In this document: positions 27,498 to 35,001 of the stretch, piece by piece
Numbering within the stretch: position 1 is the first letter of the stretch
Layout of the letters: each line of letters opens with the position of its first letter
Source: Atlanticothrix silvestris CENA357
GTDB lineage: Bacteria; Cyanobacteriota; Cyanobacteriia; Cyanobacteriales; Nostocaceae
Direction: 5' to 3'
NCBI RefSeq assembly: GCF_016056295.1
Contig: NZ_JAECZB010000001.1
Location: 211,508-275,507, forward strand
Length of the DNA: 64,000 nt
The notes under the pieces: generated by a model
What the model was told of the DNA's origin: nothing
Database searches by the model: none
Seen by the model: the letters and a program-made list of their open reading frames with translations, nothing else
Program-made: the position numbers and the translations under genes

Positions 27498-29300
27498 ATG
27501 AGTATTACACCCAAAGGGATAAGTATATTGGAATTATATCGTCTTTATAGAGAAAATAATCTTATTGTAAATCGTAGATACCAACGTAAACTTGTATGGG
27601 CGAAAACAGAGAAAGCATCTTTAATAGAAAGCATACTTTTAAAATATCCTATTCCACTAATTTTATTTGGCAAATTTAAAAAAGATGGGAAGGATATGTA
27701 TGAAATCATTGACGGAATGCAACGATTAAATGCCATTTTTTGCTTTATCGAAAACCAATTTTCAATTGATGGTAAGTTTTTTGATGTTACAAAGCATCCA
27801 TTAGCTAATGAGCTAAGTAATCAGGGAGTATTTAAACCAATAGAAACAAGCATAGAAAATTTATTAAATGCTCAAGAATGTATAGATTTTTTAGAATATT
27901 CATTAGCCGTTACTATCTATGAGGCTAACAGTAATAAAGAAATTGAAGATGTATTTAATAGAATTAATTCCAATGGAAAACATTTATCTGCTCAAGAGGT
28001 AAGATCAGCTGGAGTTACTAGCAATTTTGCAGAATTAGTTAGATTATTAGCTTGTGAAATTCGAGGTGATGTATCAAGAGAAATTGTTCCTCTTTCAGAA
28101 ATGCCTGAGATTAGTATTGATTCTAAATCTATTAATTTAGGATATGGAGTCCTTGCAGAAGATACATTCTGGTGTCGTCAAGGTATTATAAGTAACTCTG
28201 ATTTGCGGGAGAGTGCAGATGAACAATTGTTAGCAGACATAATACTTTCTATAGCTTTAGGAAAACCTTTTCCAGCAAGAAAAGAAAACTTTGATAATTA
28301 TTATGGCAAGGGAGACGTAGATAAATCAGATGAAATAGAATTAGCTGTTACACGATATGGAACAGATAACCTTAAAGAAGATATTAAAGCGATACTATCG
28401 CAGATAAAAAATGCTGTAAATTCAGTCTCATTAACAGACTCAGGAAATGATAAAAACTTCCTCAGAAGGATTCTTAGTCGTGATGGAGGAGTTAGCAATC
28501 CAGTTAAGGAGCCGTTTTATACATTATTTATGGCTTTTTACGATCTAATTATTCAAGAATCTAAAGAACCTTTTGATTATCAGGCAATTTTTAATGCGGT
28601 AATGGGACTTATGACAAAAATAGAAGTAAGTGCTAGTATTACAGCAGATAAAAGAACAAGAAATATTGGTCTTACGAAAGGACTAATTCAAAATTATTTT
28701 AAATTATCAACATCAACAACTCGTAGTAGTGGTTCTTATGCCATAGACTTGGAGAACTATTTAAGACGCTCTAAAACAGAAGCACCAAATTATGATTTTA
28801 AACAAGGATTATTATCATTAAACCGTTCTAATCGAAGTTTCGATAACAATTGTTTTGAAAAAATTTGTCAAAATATTGCGGCAATAGCAAATCTAGGCAA
28901 AGGAAAAAGAGGATATATATTTTTGGGAATATCTGACAAAGAAAAAGATACTGAACTTATTGAAGCACTTGATCAAATATCTGCACCTAGATTTTTCCCA
29001 TTCGGTATTGTTGGAATAGAAAGAGAGGCTAAAATTCAAAGCATAACGCCCGATCAATATATACTAAATATTAGTCGAAAAATTAGGGATTCTAAATTAC
29101 CAGAATGGCTAAAAACCTGCGTTAATACAGCATTAACACCCATAACATATCATAATCACACAGTATTAATGATTGAAATACAAGCAGGAAAAGAGCCTGT
29201 ATGGTATGAAAATAAGCTCTATATAAGAGATGGACATGAAAAACAACCTCAAGAGTTATCTGGTGAAAAAATTAGTGCGGTATATAACTTGTTTCAATAG
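27498..29300 (+). CDS. DUF262 (GmrSD/ParB-like) - AlbA_2 (Schlafen-type) fusion protein
   Basis: A 600-residue protein with two recognisable parts. The N-terminal ~250 residues are DUF262: NRRYQRKLVW at 25-34, the nucleotide-binding DGMQR at 72-76 (family consensus DGQQR) and FNRINSNGKHLSAQEVRSAG near 154. The last ~175 residues look like the AlbA_2/Schlafen domain: YDFKQG at 432-437, then AAIANLGKGKRGYIFLGISD at 461-480 and the closing strands LYIRDG. A helical linker joins them. DUF262 occurs in GmrSD and BrxU modification-dependent defence nucleases, and Schlafen-type domains occur in RNA-directed nucleases. The gene is AT-rich with no HIP1 site, suggesting transfer. The function is inferred as defence. 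Confidence 0.8.
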   Translation: MSITPKGISILELYRLYRENNLIVNRRYQRKLVWAKTEKASLIESILLKYPIPLILFGKFKKDGKDMYEIIDGMQRLNAIFCFIENQFSIDGKFFDVTKHPLANELSNQGVFKPIETSIENLLNAQECIDFLEYSLAVTIYEANSNKEIEDVFNRINSNGKHLSAQEVRSAGVTSNFAELVRLLACEIRGDVSREIVPLSEMPEISIDSKSINLGYGVLAEDTFWCRQGIISNSDLRESADEQLLADIILSIALGKPFPARKENFDNYYGKGDVDKSDEIELAVTRYGTDNLKEDIKAILSQIKNAVNSVSLTDSGNDKNFLRRILSRDGGVSNPVKEPFYTLFMAFYDLIIQESKEPFDYQAIFNAVMGLMTKIEVSASITADKRTRNIGLTKGLIQNYFKLSTSTTRSSGSYAIDLENYLRRSKTEAPNYDFKQGLLSLNRSNRSFDNNCFEKICQNIAAIANLGKGKRGYIFLGISDKEKDTELIEALDQISAPRFFPFGIVGIEREAKIQSITPDQYILNISRKIRDSKLPEWLKTCVNTALTPITYHNHTVLMIEIQAGKEPVWYENKLYIRDGHEKQPQELSGEKISAVYNLFQ

Positions 29301-29680
29301 AAAAATATTATTGGCAACTTCGTAAGATTGGGAATTTAAAGCCTAAATAAAACGATATCTTCGGTGAGCTTCGCTAACGCACTCACTCATCCAAACAGGC
29401 GATGTCTAACGACAAGCCGCTACGCGTCTACGCTTTATTTTTGAGATTTTCTGTAAGGCGATCGCACTCACTCTTCCACAACAGCGATCGCTTTACTTTT
29501 GAGGTTTTCTGAAAGGCGATCACTCTACTCTTTCACAACAGGCGATCGCTTTGCTTTTGAGGTTTTCTGTAAGGCGATCGCCTAAAATGACATCATACAA
29601 TCAGCGATCGCTTTGGTAATGGGGGAGTGCGATCGCTTCTATATTAAATTTTATGGGAATATTCAAGTTTAATTTTTTTT
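29301..29680. other. Repeat-filled gap between fusion gene and second Uma2
   Basis: 380 bases with no gene. From 29399 it is made almost entirely of a short module (29399-29432) and tandem copies of a 58-base repeat (29431-29640), described separately. Frequent GCGATCGC octamers here contrast with their absence in the preceding gene. Confidence 0.75.
29431..29640. repeat. Tandem 58-base repeats carrying HIP1 sites
   Basis: Three consecutive units start at about 29438, 29497 and 29554. Each has the core TTTTGAGGTTTTCTG then AAGGCGATCGC, followed by CACTC-CTCTTCCACAACAG. The whole unit is conserved with no unique spacers. Further copies of the core occur at about 30308, 30976, 31034 and 31176, so the family surrounds the second Uma2 and hicAB genes. 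Confidence 0.8.
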
Positions 29681-30256
29681 ATGGATGCGTTAACTATTAA
29701 CTTTGCTCCTGTTATTCAAATAACAGATGAGCAATTCTTCCAGTTATGTCAGATAAATGAATTAATCAGATTTGAGCGTAATGCTGATGGCACATTGCTA
29801 CTAATGCCTTTAGTAGGAGGCTTAACCAGCAACCGCAATGCTAATTTAACTGCTCAACTTGGAGTGTGGAATCGTGATGAGTCACTAGGTATAGCTTTTA
29901 GTTCTTCGGTTGGGTTTATTTTACCAAATGGGGCAGTGCGATCGCCTGATGCATCTTGGTTAAAACGTGACAGATGGGATTGTCTCACACAGGAGCAAAA
30001 AGAGAGATTTCCGCCTGTATGTCCTGATTTTGTAGTGGAATTGCGTTCTGATACTGATTGTTTAATAAGGCTACAAAATAAAATGCAAGAGTACCGAGAC
30101 AACGGTACTAGATTAGGTTGGTTAATTGATTTAGAAATTCGGCAAGTAGAAATTTATCGCTTTGGTAGAGATGTTGAAGTGCTGCAATCTCCTGATACTT
30201 TATCAGGAGAAGATGTGTTACCGCAATTTGTGCTTAATCTTAAAGGTATCTGGTGA
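29681..30256 (+). CDS. Uma2 family endonuclease-fold protein (second copy)
   Basis: A 191-residue paralogue of the protein encoded at 26872. The same blocks are present: FERNADGTLLLMPLVGG near residue 30, SPDASWLKRDRWD near 94, PDFVVELRSDTD near 118, and an equivalent C-terminus ending in LNLKGIW. The two copies flank the DUF262-AlbA_2 gene on the same strand, which could mean duplication with insertion between. The Asp and Glu of the predicted active site are kept, so it is not obviously inactive. Confidence 0.9.
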   Translation: MDALTINFAPVIQITDEQFFQLCQINELIRFERNADGTLLLMPLVGGLTSNRNANLTAQLGVWNRDESLGIAFSSSVGFILPNGAVRSPDASWLKRDRWDCLTQEQKERFPPVCPDFVVELRSDTDCLIRLQNKMQEYRDNGTRLGWLIDLEIRQVEIYRFGRDVEVLQSPDTLSGEDVLPQFVLNLKGIW

Positions 30257-30399
30257 ATTGATTAAAATACGAAATGCGTTAGCGTAGCTCACCATAGGTA
30301 TCGCATTGTTTTTGAGATTTTCTGCAAGGCGATCGCTCCCTGAAGTATGCGAAGTGCGATTTCAGTTATCATAAGCATTTCAGGTAAAAATCATAAGTT

Positions 30400-30666
30400 G
30401 TGAGCCAACAAGACAAACTCCTAGCTAAAATTTTATTGGGTACATCTGATGCAAACATTTCATTTACCCAATTACGTCAACTGTTATGTGATTTAGGGTT
30501 TGATGAACGTATTCGCGGAAGTCACCATATTTTTACCCAAGAGGGAATAGAAGAAATTCTTAATTTACAACCTAAAGGTTCTCAAGCCAAAGCGTATCAA
30601 GCTAAACAAGTTCGTGCAGTAATTCTTAAATACCAATTAGGAGGTCAAGATGACACTTCATTATGA
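30400..30666 (+). CDS. hicA: HicA family toxin (mRNA interferase)
   Basis: An 88-residue HicA-type protein with a dsRBD-like fold. The catalytic region RGSHHIFTQEG near residue 39, with its conserved His, matches the family, as does the preceding LRQLLCDLGFDE helix. HicA toxins cleave mRNA and are neutralised by the adjacent HicB. GTG at 30400 begins the coding block. It is slightly longer than many HicA (about 60-85). The gene overlaps hicB by 17 bases, as expected for a coupled toxin-antitoxin pair. Confidence 0.85.
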   Translation: MSQQDKLLAKILLGTSDANISFTQLRQLLCDLGFDERIRGSHHIFTQEGIEEILNLQPKGSQAKAYQAKQVRAVILKYQLGGQDDTSL

Positions 30667-30862
30667 AATAATTCTCTATTGGAGTGAAGAAGACCAAGCA
30701 TTTATTGCCGAAGTACCAGAATTACCTGGATGTGTTGCTGATGGTGAAACTTATATTAAAGCACTGCAAAATGTAGAAATTATTATGCAGGAATGGATTG
30801 AAACTGCTCAAGAACTAGGTCGTTCAATTCCTCAAGCAAGACAACGTTTGATCTCTGCCTAA
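30650..30862 (+). CDS. hicB: HicB family antitoxin
   Basis: A 70-residue HicB-like protein with the partial RNase H-like fold: YEIILYWSEEDQAFIAEVPELPGCVADGETYIKALQNVE is the family signature, compared by its E-D-x-x-F-I-A-E-V-P-E-L-P-G-C core. It lacks the extra C-terminal DNA-binding domain of longer HicB proteins. AGGAGG lies before the ATG, inside hicA. It is expected to bind and block HicA. Confidence 0.88.
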   Translation: MTLHYEIILYWSEEDQAFIAEVPELPGCVADGETYIKALQNVEIIMQEWIETAQELGRSIPQARQRLISA

Positions 30863-30880
30863 TTTATGATAATACAAAGC

Positions 30881-31000
30881 GCGATGTCTAACGACAAGCC
30901 CTTCGGGTTCGACAGTTCGCAACCGACGGAAACCGCCAGGATTGCGACTGCCTCACCGCTATGCGTCTACCCTTTGTTTTTAAGGTTTTCTGTAAGGCGA
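30881..31000. repeat. Modular 120-base repeat, copy 1, with 57-base hairpin insert
   Basis: It begins GCGATGTCTAACGACAAGCC and ends in the TTTTCTGTAAGGCGATCGC core. Between these lies a 57-base segment whose ends GCAGTTCGCAA and TTGCGACTGC pair, with an inner CGACGG-AAA-CCGTC stem. A second copy lies exactly 200 bases further on. The related site at 29399 lacks the 57-base segment. Confidence 0.75.
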
Positions 31001-31080
31001 TCGCACACTCTTACACAACAGACACTTGCCTTAATGTTGAGGTTTTCTGCAAAGCGATCGCACTCACTCTTCCACAATAG

Positions 31081-31204
31081 GCGATGTCTAACGACAAGCC
31101 CTTCGGGTTCGGCAGTTCGCAACCGACGGAAACCGTCAGGATTGCGACTGCCTCACCGCTACGCGTCTACGTTTTATTTTTGAGATTTTCTGTAAGGCAA
31201 TCGC
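31081..31204. repeat. Modular 120-base repeat, copy 2
   Basis: Nearly identical to the copy at 30881, with only a few substitutions in the first ~90 bases (for example CGACAG to CGGCAG and CGCCAGG to CGTCAGG). A short coding-looking frame across both copies is judged spurious because it is repeat sequence. The substitution in one inner-stem arm still allows G-U or A-U pairing. Confidence 0.75.
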
Positions 31205-31268
31205 TCACTCTTGGACAACATGCGATCGCATTTATAGCAATTCTCGATTAGGTGCAGTAAAGTTTTGA

Positions 31269-31291
31269 CCTATCTCCTTTTAGGAGATAGG
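31269..31291. terminator. Perfect hairpin in the gap after hicAB
   Basis: CCTATCTCC and GGAGATAGG form a 9-bp stem with a five-base loop (TTTTA), lying between hicB and the convergent zinc-ribbon gene. It is part of a dispersed repeat common in Nostoc-like genomes and could stop transcription from either side. The poly-T tail is weak. Confidence 0.5.
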
Positions 31292-31367
31292 CTTTGAGTG
31301 TTACTCCCCTTACTTTCTAGGGAAGGGGCTGCGGGTTAGGTCTGCATTCCATGCAATTAAGAAATGC

Positions 31368-31628
31368 TTACATAGGATTATAATCTTGTTGATTAGCGAT
31401 ATCCATTGGAGGTCGATCGCTACTCCATGCCCACCAAACAAAACCACAGTTACAGCTGTAGAACTCTTGCCATTTGCGACGATGATCTTCTGTCATCACA
31501 GGCGATCGCCGATTGATCCAAACTTGCAGAGCTTCTAGGCTACTTGAGTGACATTTAGGACAGCAGAATTTATCAGCGTGAACTGCCTCGTTTGTCCATT
31601 TAGGTGGGATGGGAGCAAAAGCGTCCAT
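31368..31628 (-). CDS. Small zinc-ribbon-like protein
   Basis: An 86-residue protein with CPKC at residues 23-26 and a C-N-C-G pair near 59-62, a plausible zinc ribbon, and a Trp-rich C-terminal half (FVWWAWSSDRPP). The reading frame contains HIP1-type sites and a clear ATG. I do not recognise a named family. It is probably a conserved small cyanobacterial protein. It converges on the hicAB genes. Confidence 0.6.
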   Translation of the reverse strand: MDAFAPIPPKWTNEAVHADKFCCPKCHSSSLEALQVWINRRSPVMTEDHRRKWQEFYSCNCGFVWWAWSSDRPPMDIANQQDYNPM

Positions 31629-31740
31629 GTAGTTAAAAATATAGTCTTAATGGTTATTCAAAACTTTGAGGCTTTGAACTTGGAATAAATGGGTACCATA
31701 GAATCCCACTACACAATCAAACTGCTCAAAGATTAGCACA

Positions 31741-31875
31741 AAAGGGGAATAGAAAATAGGGCATGGGGCATTGGGAAGAAGGGGTAAGGGGGAAGGAAGG
31801 GTTAAAGGGTTTGTTTCTTCATCCTTTACCCTTTTCCCCCCTCTTCTTACTCCCCCTGCTCCGGTTGTTGAGCGT
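31741..31875. repeat. Purine/pyrimidine intergenic repeat (copy)
   Basis: A purine-rich stretch (GGGGCATTGGGAAGAAGGGG then AAGGGGGAAGG) is followed by TTTCTTCATCCTTTACCCTT and a pyrimidine-rich stretch, an imperfect inverted repeat. Close relatives lie at 40013-40135, 43769-43845 and 63950-64000. No gene is supported here. Confidence 0.7.
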
Positions 31876-31928
31876 AGTCGAAACACTGCTTCCCCTGCTT
31901 CTTCCCTAGTCTTAATCTTTTTAAAATT

Positions 31929-32525
31929 ATGGAGCCAAACTTTGAAATTCGGCGATTGTTAGATGTAATGCCTGCTTCTGCTCGGATGACTACAAAAATT
32001 GTTAGCAAGCCAGAGCAAGCAAAGGTAATTGATGCAGTTTTTCCTTTGCCGTGGAATCAGGAGCGACCGATATATATTAATTTTGACTTATGGCATCGCT
32101 TGACGAAACCACAACGGGATTTACTACTATTGCAAAAAGTTAGCTGGTTAGCAGGAGTGAAGTGGTTTAAACCCAATATTTATCAAGGTGTAGTACTAGC
32201 AGGTCTATTGGCTGGATTAATAGAATCAGCACAGTCAGATATAGTGGGTGTAGCTGTCGCTGGGGGATTAAGTGCGATCGCTTTAGTTCGCATCTGGCGC
32301 ATTAATAAATCTCAAGAGTCAGAATTGAATGCCGATGTCACAGCCATTAGAGTAGCCCAACGGCGGGGTTATTCTGAAACTGAAGCTGCCCAGCGTTTGT
32401 TATCTGCTATTGAGGCGATCGCTAAAATTGAAGGACGTACCAGTTTTAGTTTTACCGAGTTGATGCGTTGCCAAAACTTGCGGGCGATCGCTGGGTTATC
32501 ACCCGTTGGCATACCAAAAAATTAA
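31929..32525 (+). CDS. DUF3318 domain protein
   Basis: A 198-residue member of the cyanobacterial DUF3318 family. It begins EIRRLLDVMPASARMTTKI, continues with FPLPWNQERPIYINFDLW, and has a hydrophobic pair of segments about residues 95-120 (GVVLAGLLAGLIESA and VGVAVAGGLSAIALV), so it is likely membrane-associated. The C-terminal helices near 140-175 contain RGYSETEAAQRLLSAIEAIA. The function is unknown. The start ATG fits the conserved N-terminus. Confidence 0.85.
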   Translation: MEPNFEIRRLLDVMPASARMTTKIVSKPEQAKVIDAVFPLPWNQERPIYINFDLWHRLTKPQRDLLLLQKVSWLAGVKWFKPNIYQGVVLAGLLAGLIESAQSDIVGVAVAGGLSAIALVRIWRINKSQESELNADVTAIRVAQRRGYSETEAAQRLLSAIEAIAKIEGRTSFSFTELMRCQNLRAIAGLSPVGIPKN

Positions 32526-32654
32526 TTACGAATTACGTTAGCGCAGCGGTAGCGAGGTGTAAAAAGTCATATCTGAATATCTCATCCCACCATGATATTG
32601 ATAGGATGAACGAGCAATACGAGGCGATCGCTTGCATCACCCTATTTGTAGTGT

Positions 32655-34247
32655 TTACGCGATAGCAGTCGATAAGCAGCGTTTATGAGTGTCTGAGAAA
32701 CCATCAAAGTAGGCTTGGAGATCGTTCAAGGAAACATCTGTGGAGATCAATCCAATATAGTTGTCAGGTCTTAACAGTACCTGGAAAGGTCGGTGAGTGC
32801 CAAAGATTTCTCCGACTATTAAATAAAGGGGAATGACGTTGAAGTCGATTAAATTGCCGTATTTATTTTCGAGTTCCGCCTTCAAATCCTCATAATCGTG
32901 TTTCCCATCTGAGAACACAAGCAGGTGAAATTTTGGATCACGAAGTCTGTCGTAAATATTCATTCCATCAACTAGAAAATAAGGCATTCTATCCCCGGCT
33001 TTGACCTCAAACTTTTGATCGCCCTGATGCTTGCTTAAAGAACTGTGGCGGTAGTTCAGTCCGATTTGAGAAACCATTGGAAAAAGAAACTCTTTTGCTG
33101 CTCCCAACTGCGTCACAAAACCAGCAAGACTTGGCAAAATGCGATCGCGGAAAAATCGGAAATACCACTGGTCGCCCGCCGCGACTTCAAAAAACTGGTC
33201 GGTAGTCTCCAAGAGCCGTTTCGCATTCGCTAGGCGTTCCTCGTTGTAACTTTGCAAAAGCGAATCCTTAGCATTGCCGCGCAAAACAAACGCGAGCTTC
33301 CATGCCAAATTGTAAGCGTCTTGGATACCCGTATTCATGCCCTGACCCCCCGCAGGTGTATGGACATGTGCGGCATCGCCCGCCAGAAAACATCTGCCAA
33401 CGGAGAACTTCTCGGCGCGACGAGTATGCACTTTGTAAATCGAAAACCAGCGTACATTCGTAATCTCTAGTGGACGCTGCATCAATTGCTTGACCTTGTT
33501 TTCGATTTCATCGTAGGTCACTTCTCGATCCACTTTGTCATTGTATTCAGGTAAGTTGCCAATAAATCTCCAATGTTTCCCGCTTTGCATGGGAACGACT
33601 AACACAAAAGAGTCATGCCCTAAGGAAGCGTAAAATGTGCCTTCTTCTGCTGGGAACTCCATCTCCACATCCGCGACATAAAACAGGCGCGGGTAGGTCG
33701 AACCTTCAAAGTTGAGACCTAGGAAATGTCGCGTTGGACTGCTTGCACCATCACAACCCACTAAATATCGGGCTTCAACCGTCTGCGTTTCGCCGTTTGC
33801 AGCTTTAAGAACCGCTGTTACACCCTCCTTATCTTGTGTCAGGCTTTCCATTTCGGTCTGCCACTGAACATCTTTCCTGTTGTGTTGGAGATGTTCGTAA
33901 AGCAGATGTTCGTTTTTGCTTTGTTCATAAACGAGCATAAAAGGAAAAGGACTCAGTTGTACGCCGAAGTCCGAAAAATCTATATTGCTGCTGACTTTAC
34001 CGTCATGCATCAAGATACCTTTCTGTACGATCTCCCCATTTTGGACGGCTTTTTCTGCCAAATTAACTTGGTCGTAAATCTCCAATGTACGCGCATGAAC
34101 TACTAAAGCCTTTGACAAATCGGTGACACCTTCTTTCTTGTCAAAGATCACAAAGTCAATGCCGTAACGCATCAATTGTACGGCCAACGAAAGCCCAGTC
34201 GGGCCGGCTCCGACGATAATCACATCTGTTTTAATTGTTGTCTTCAT
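32655..34247 (-). CDS. FAD-dependent aromatic monooxygenase (PheA/TfdB-type)
   Basis: A 530-residue flavoprotein hydroxylase of the phenol/pentachlorophenol monooxygenase group. The dinucleotide-binding DVIIVGAGPTGLSLA lies near residue 8, the second motif YLVGCDGASSPTR near 160, and the FAD-binding CFLAGDAAHVHTPAGGQGMN near 280. A thioredoxin-like C-terminal region ends the protein. It probably hydroxylates an aromatic or polyketide substrate with NAD(P)H and oxygen. ATG at 34247 with GAGG 8 bases upstream is preferred over TTG at 34268. It is downstream of a tetR gene with a 29-base gap. Confidence 0.88.
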   Translation of the reverse strand: MKTTIKTDVIIVGAGPTGLSLAVQLMRYGIDFVIFDKKEGVTDLSKALVVHARTLEIYDQVNLAEKAVQNGEIVQKGILMHDGKVSSNIDFSDFGVQLSPFPFMLVYEQSKNEHLLYEHLQHNRKDVQWQTEMESLTQDKEGVTAVLKAANGETQTVEARYLVGCDGASSPTRHFLGLNFEGSTYPRLFYVADVEMEFPAEEGTFYASLGHDSFVLVVPMQSGKHWRFIGNLPEYNDKVDREVTYDEIENKVKQLMQRPLEITNVRWFSIYKVHTRRAEKFSVGRCFLAGDAAHVHTPAGGQGMNTGIQDAYNLAWKLAFVLRGNAKDSLLQSYNEERLANAKRLLETTDQFFEVAAGDQWYFRFFRDRILPSLAGFVTQLGAAKEFLFPMVSQIGLNYRHSSLSKHQGDQKFEVKAGDRMPYFLVDGMNIYDRLRDPKFHLLVFSDGKHDYEDLKAELENKYGNLIDFNVIPLYLIVGEIFGTHRPFQVLLRPDNYIGLISTDVSLNDLQAYFDGFSDTHKRCLSTAIA

Positions 34248-34276
34248 AGTTTCAACCTCAGTTTTCAAAATTAGTC

Positions 34277-34861
34277 TTAGTTAGGGTGAGCGCTGATGCC
34301 GTGCAGCAGTTGAGTAACTAACTCCACCCACGGGCGAATCGGCAGACGTGCTAAGTGTGTGGTTAACACTGTTCCAAGCAGCATTCTGGCAGTTAAGGCT
34401 GTATTGTGAGGACGTAATTCTCCTAGTTCAACACGCGTTTCTAAATAAGCCCCCAACGCTGTAATTCCTTCTTCTACGATCGCGTGCAGACAGTCTGCAA
34501 CTTCAGAGTTACTCTGGCTTTCGCGCACCATGAGGCGAAACAGTGACTCTTTGCGATCAATCATTGCTGAAAAGCGCTCTGCCACTTTCTGCAATACACA
34601 CGCCGCTGTCTCGCCATGTTCTACTAAAAGCAAAGCGCGCAACTCCGGCAAAAAGCTATGTCGCTCCCAGACCGCCCTAAGCAGTTCGCTTTTACTCGGA
34701 AAGTAGTGATACAGCAGTCCTACTGCTACGCCCTCCGCCGCCGCGATTTGCTTGATACTTGTTGCGTCGTAACCCTGCTGGGAAAACAGTGCCAACGCTG
34801 TATCTACCAGATGCTCACGCCGCACGATCGCTTGTTGCTGCCGGGAACTTTTTGCTTGCAT
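34277..34861 (-). CDS. TetR family transcriptional regulator
   Basis: A 194-residue regulator with an N-terminal helix-turn-helix: LVDTALALFSQQGYDATSIKQIA and then VGLLYHYFPSKSELLRAVW, the classic TetR pattern. The C-terminal half is a ligand-binding domain with no known ligand. ATG at 34861 is chosen because a 22-base palindrome (34866-34887) would otherwise overlap the alternative start at 34882. It probably represses its own operon, including the FAD monooxygenase. Confidence 0.88.
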   Translation of the reverse strand: MQAKSSRQQQAIVRREHLVDTALALFSQQGYDATSIKQIAAAEGVAVGLLYHYFPSKSELLRAVWERHSFLPELRALLLVEHGETAACVLQKVAERFSAMIDRKESLFRLMVRESQSNSEVADCLHAIVEEGITALGAYLETRVELGELRPHNTALTARMLLGTVLTTHLARLPIRPWVELVTQLLHGISAHPN

Positions 34862-34865
34862 GTTT

Positions 34866-34887
34866 ATTGATTGAACGTTCATTCAAT
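34866..34887 (-). promoter_or_regulatory. TetR-type operator
   Basis: A 22-base palindrome with arms ATTGATTGAAC and GTTCATTCAAT centred on GAACGTTC, with one mismatched pair. It sits directly before the chosen tetR start codon. TGAAC-GTTCA half-sites are common in TetR-family operators, so autoregulation is likely. Confidence 0.65.
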
Positions 34888-35001
34888 AAGACCATAACAC
34901 AACTTTTTGGTAAAAGGAAAGGCAATGCAACAATGAAGATTAGCAAAAAACAGCCATGTCTCTGTACTTCAGCAGAGTAGGAAATGCCATATCAGGCTAA
35001 T

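Noticed and set aside
29431..29640. Possible CRISPR array (repeats at about 58-base spacing)
   Set aside because: The sequence between the cores is also conserved from unit to unit, there are no unique spacers, and no cas genes are nearby. These are tandem repeats.
30866..31183. A 105-codon frame after hicB
   Set aside because: It runs through two copies of a modular intergenic repeat and its protein repeats accordingly. There is no ribosome site or family match.
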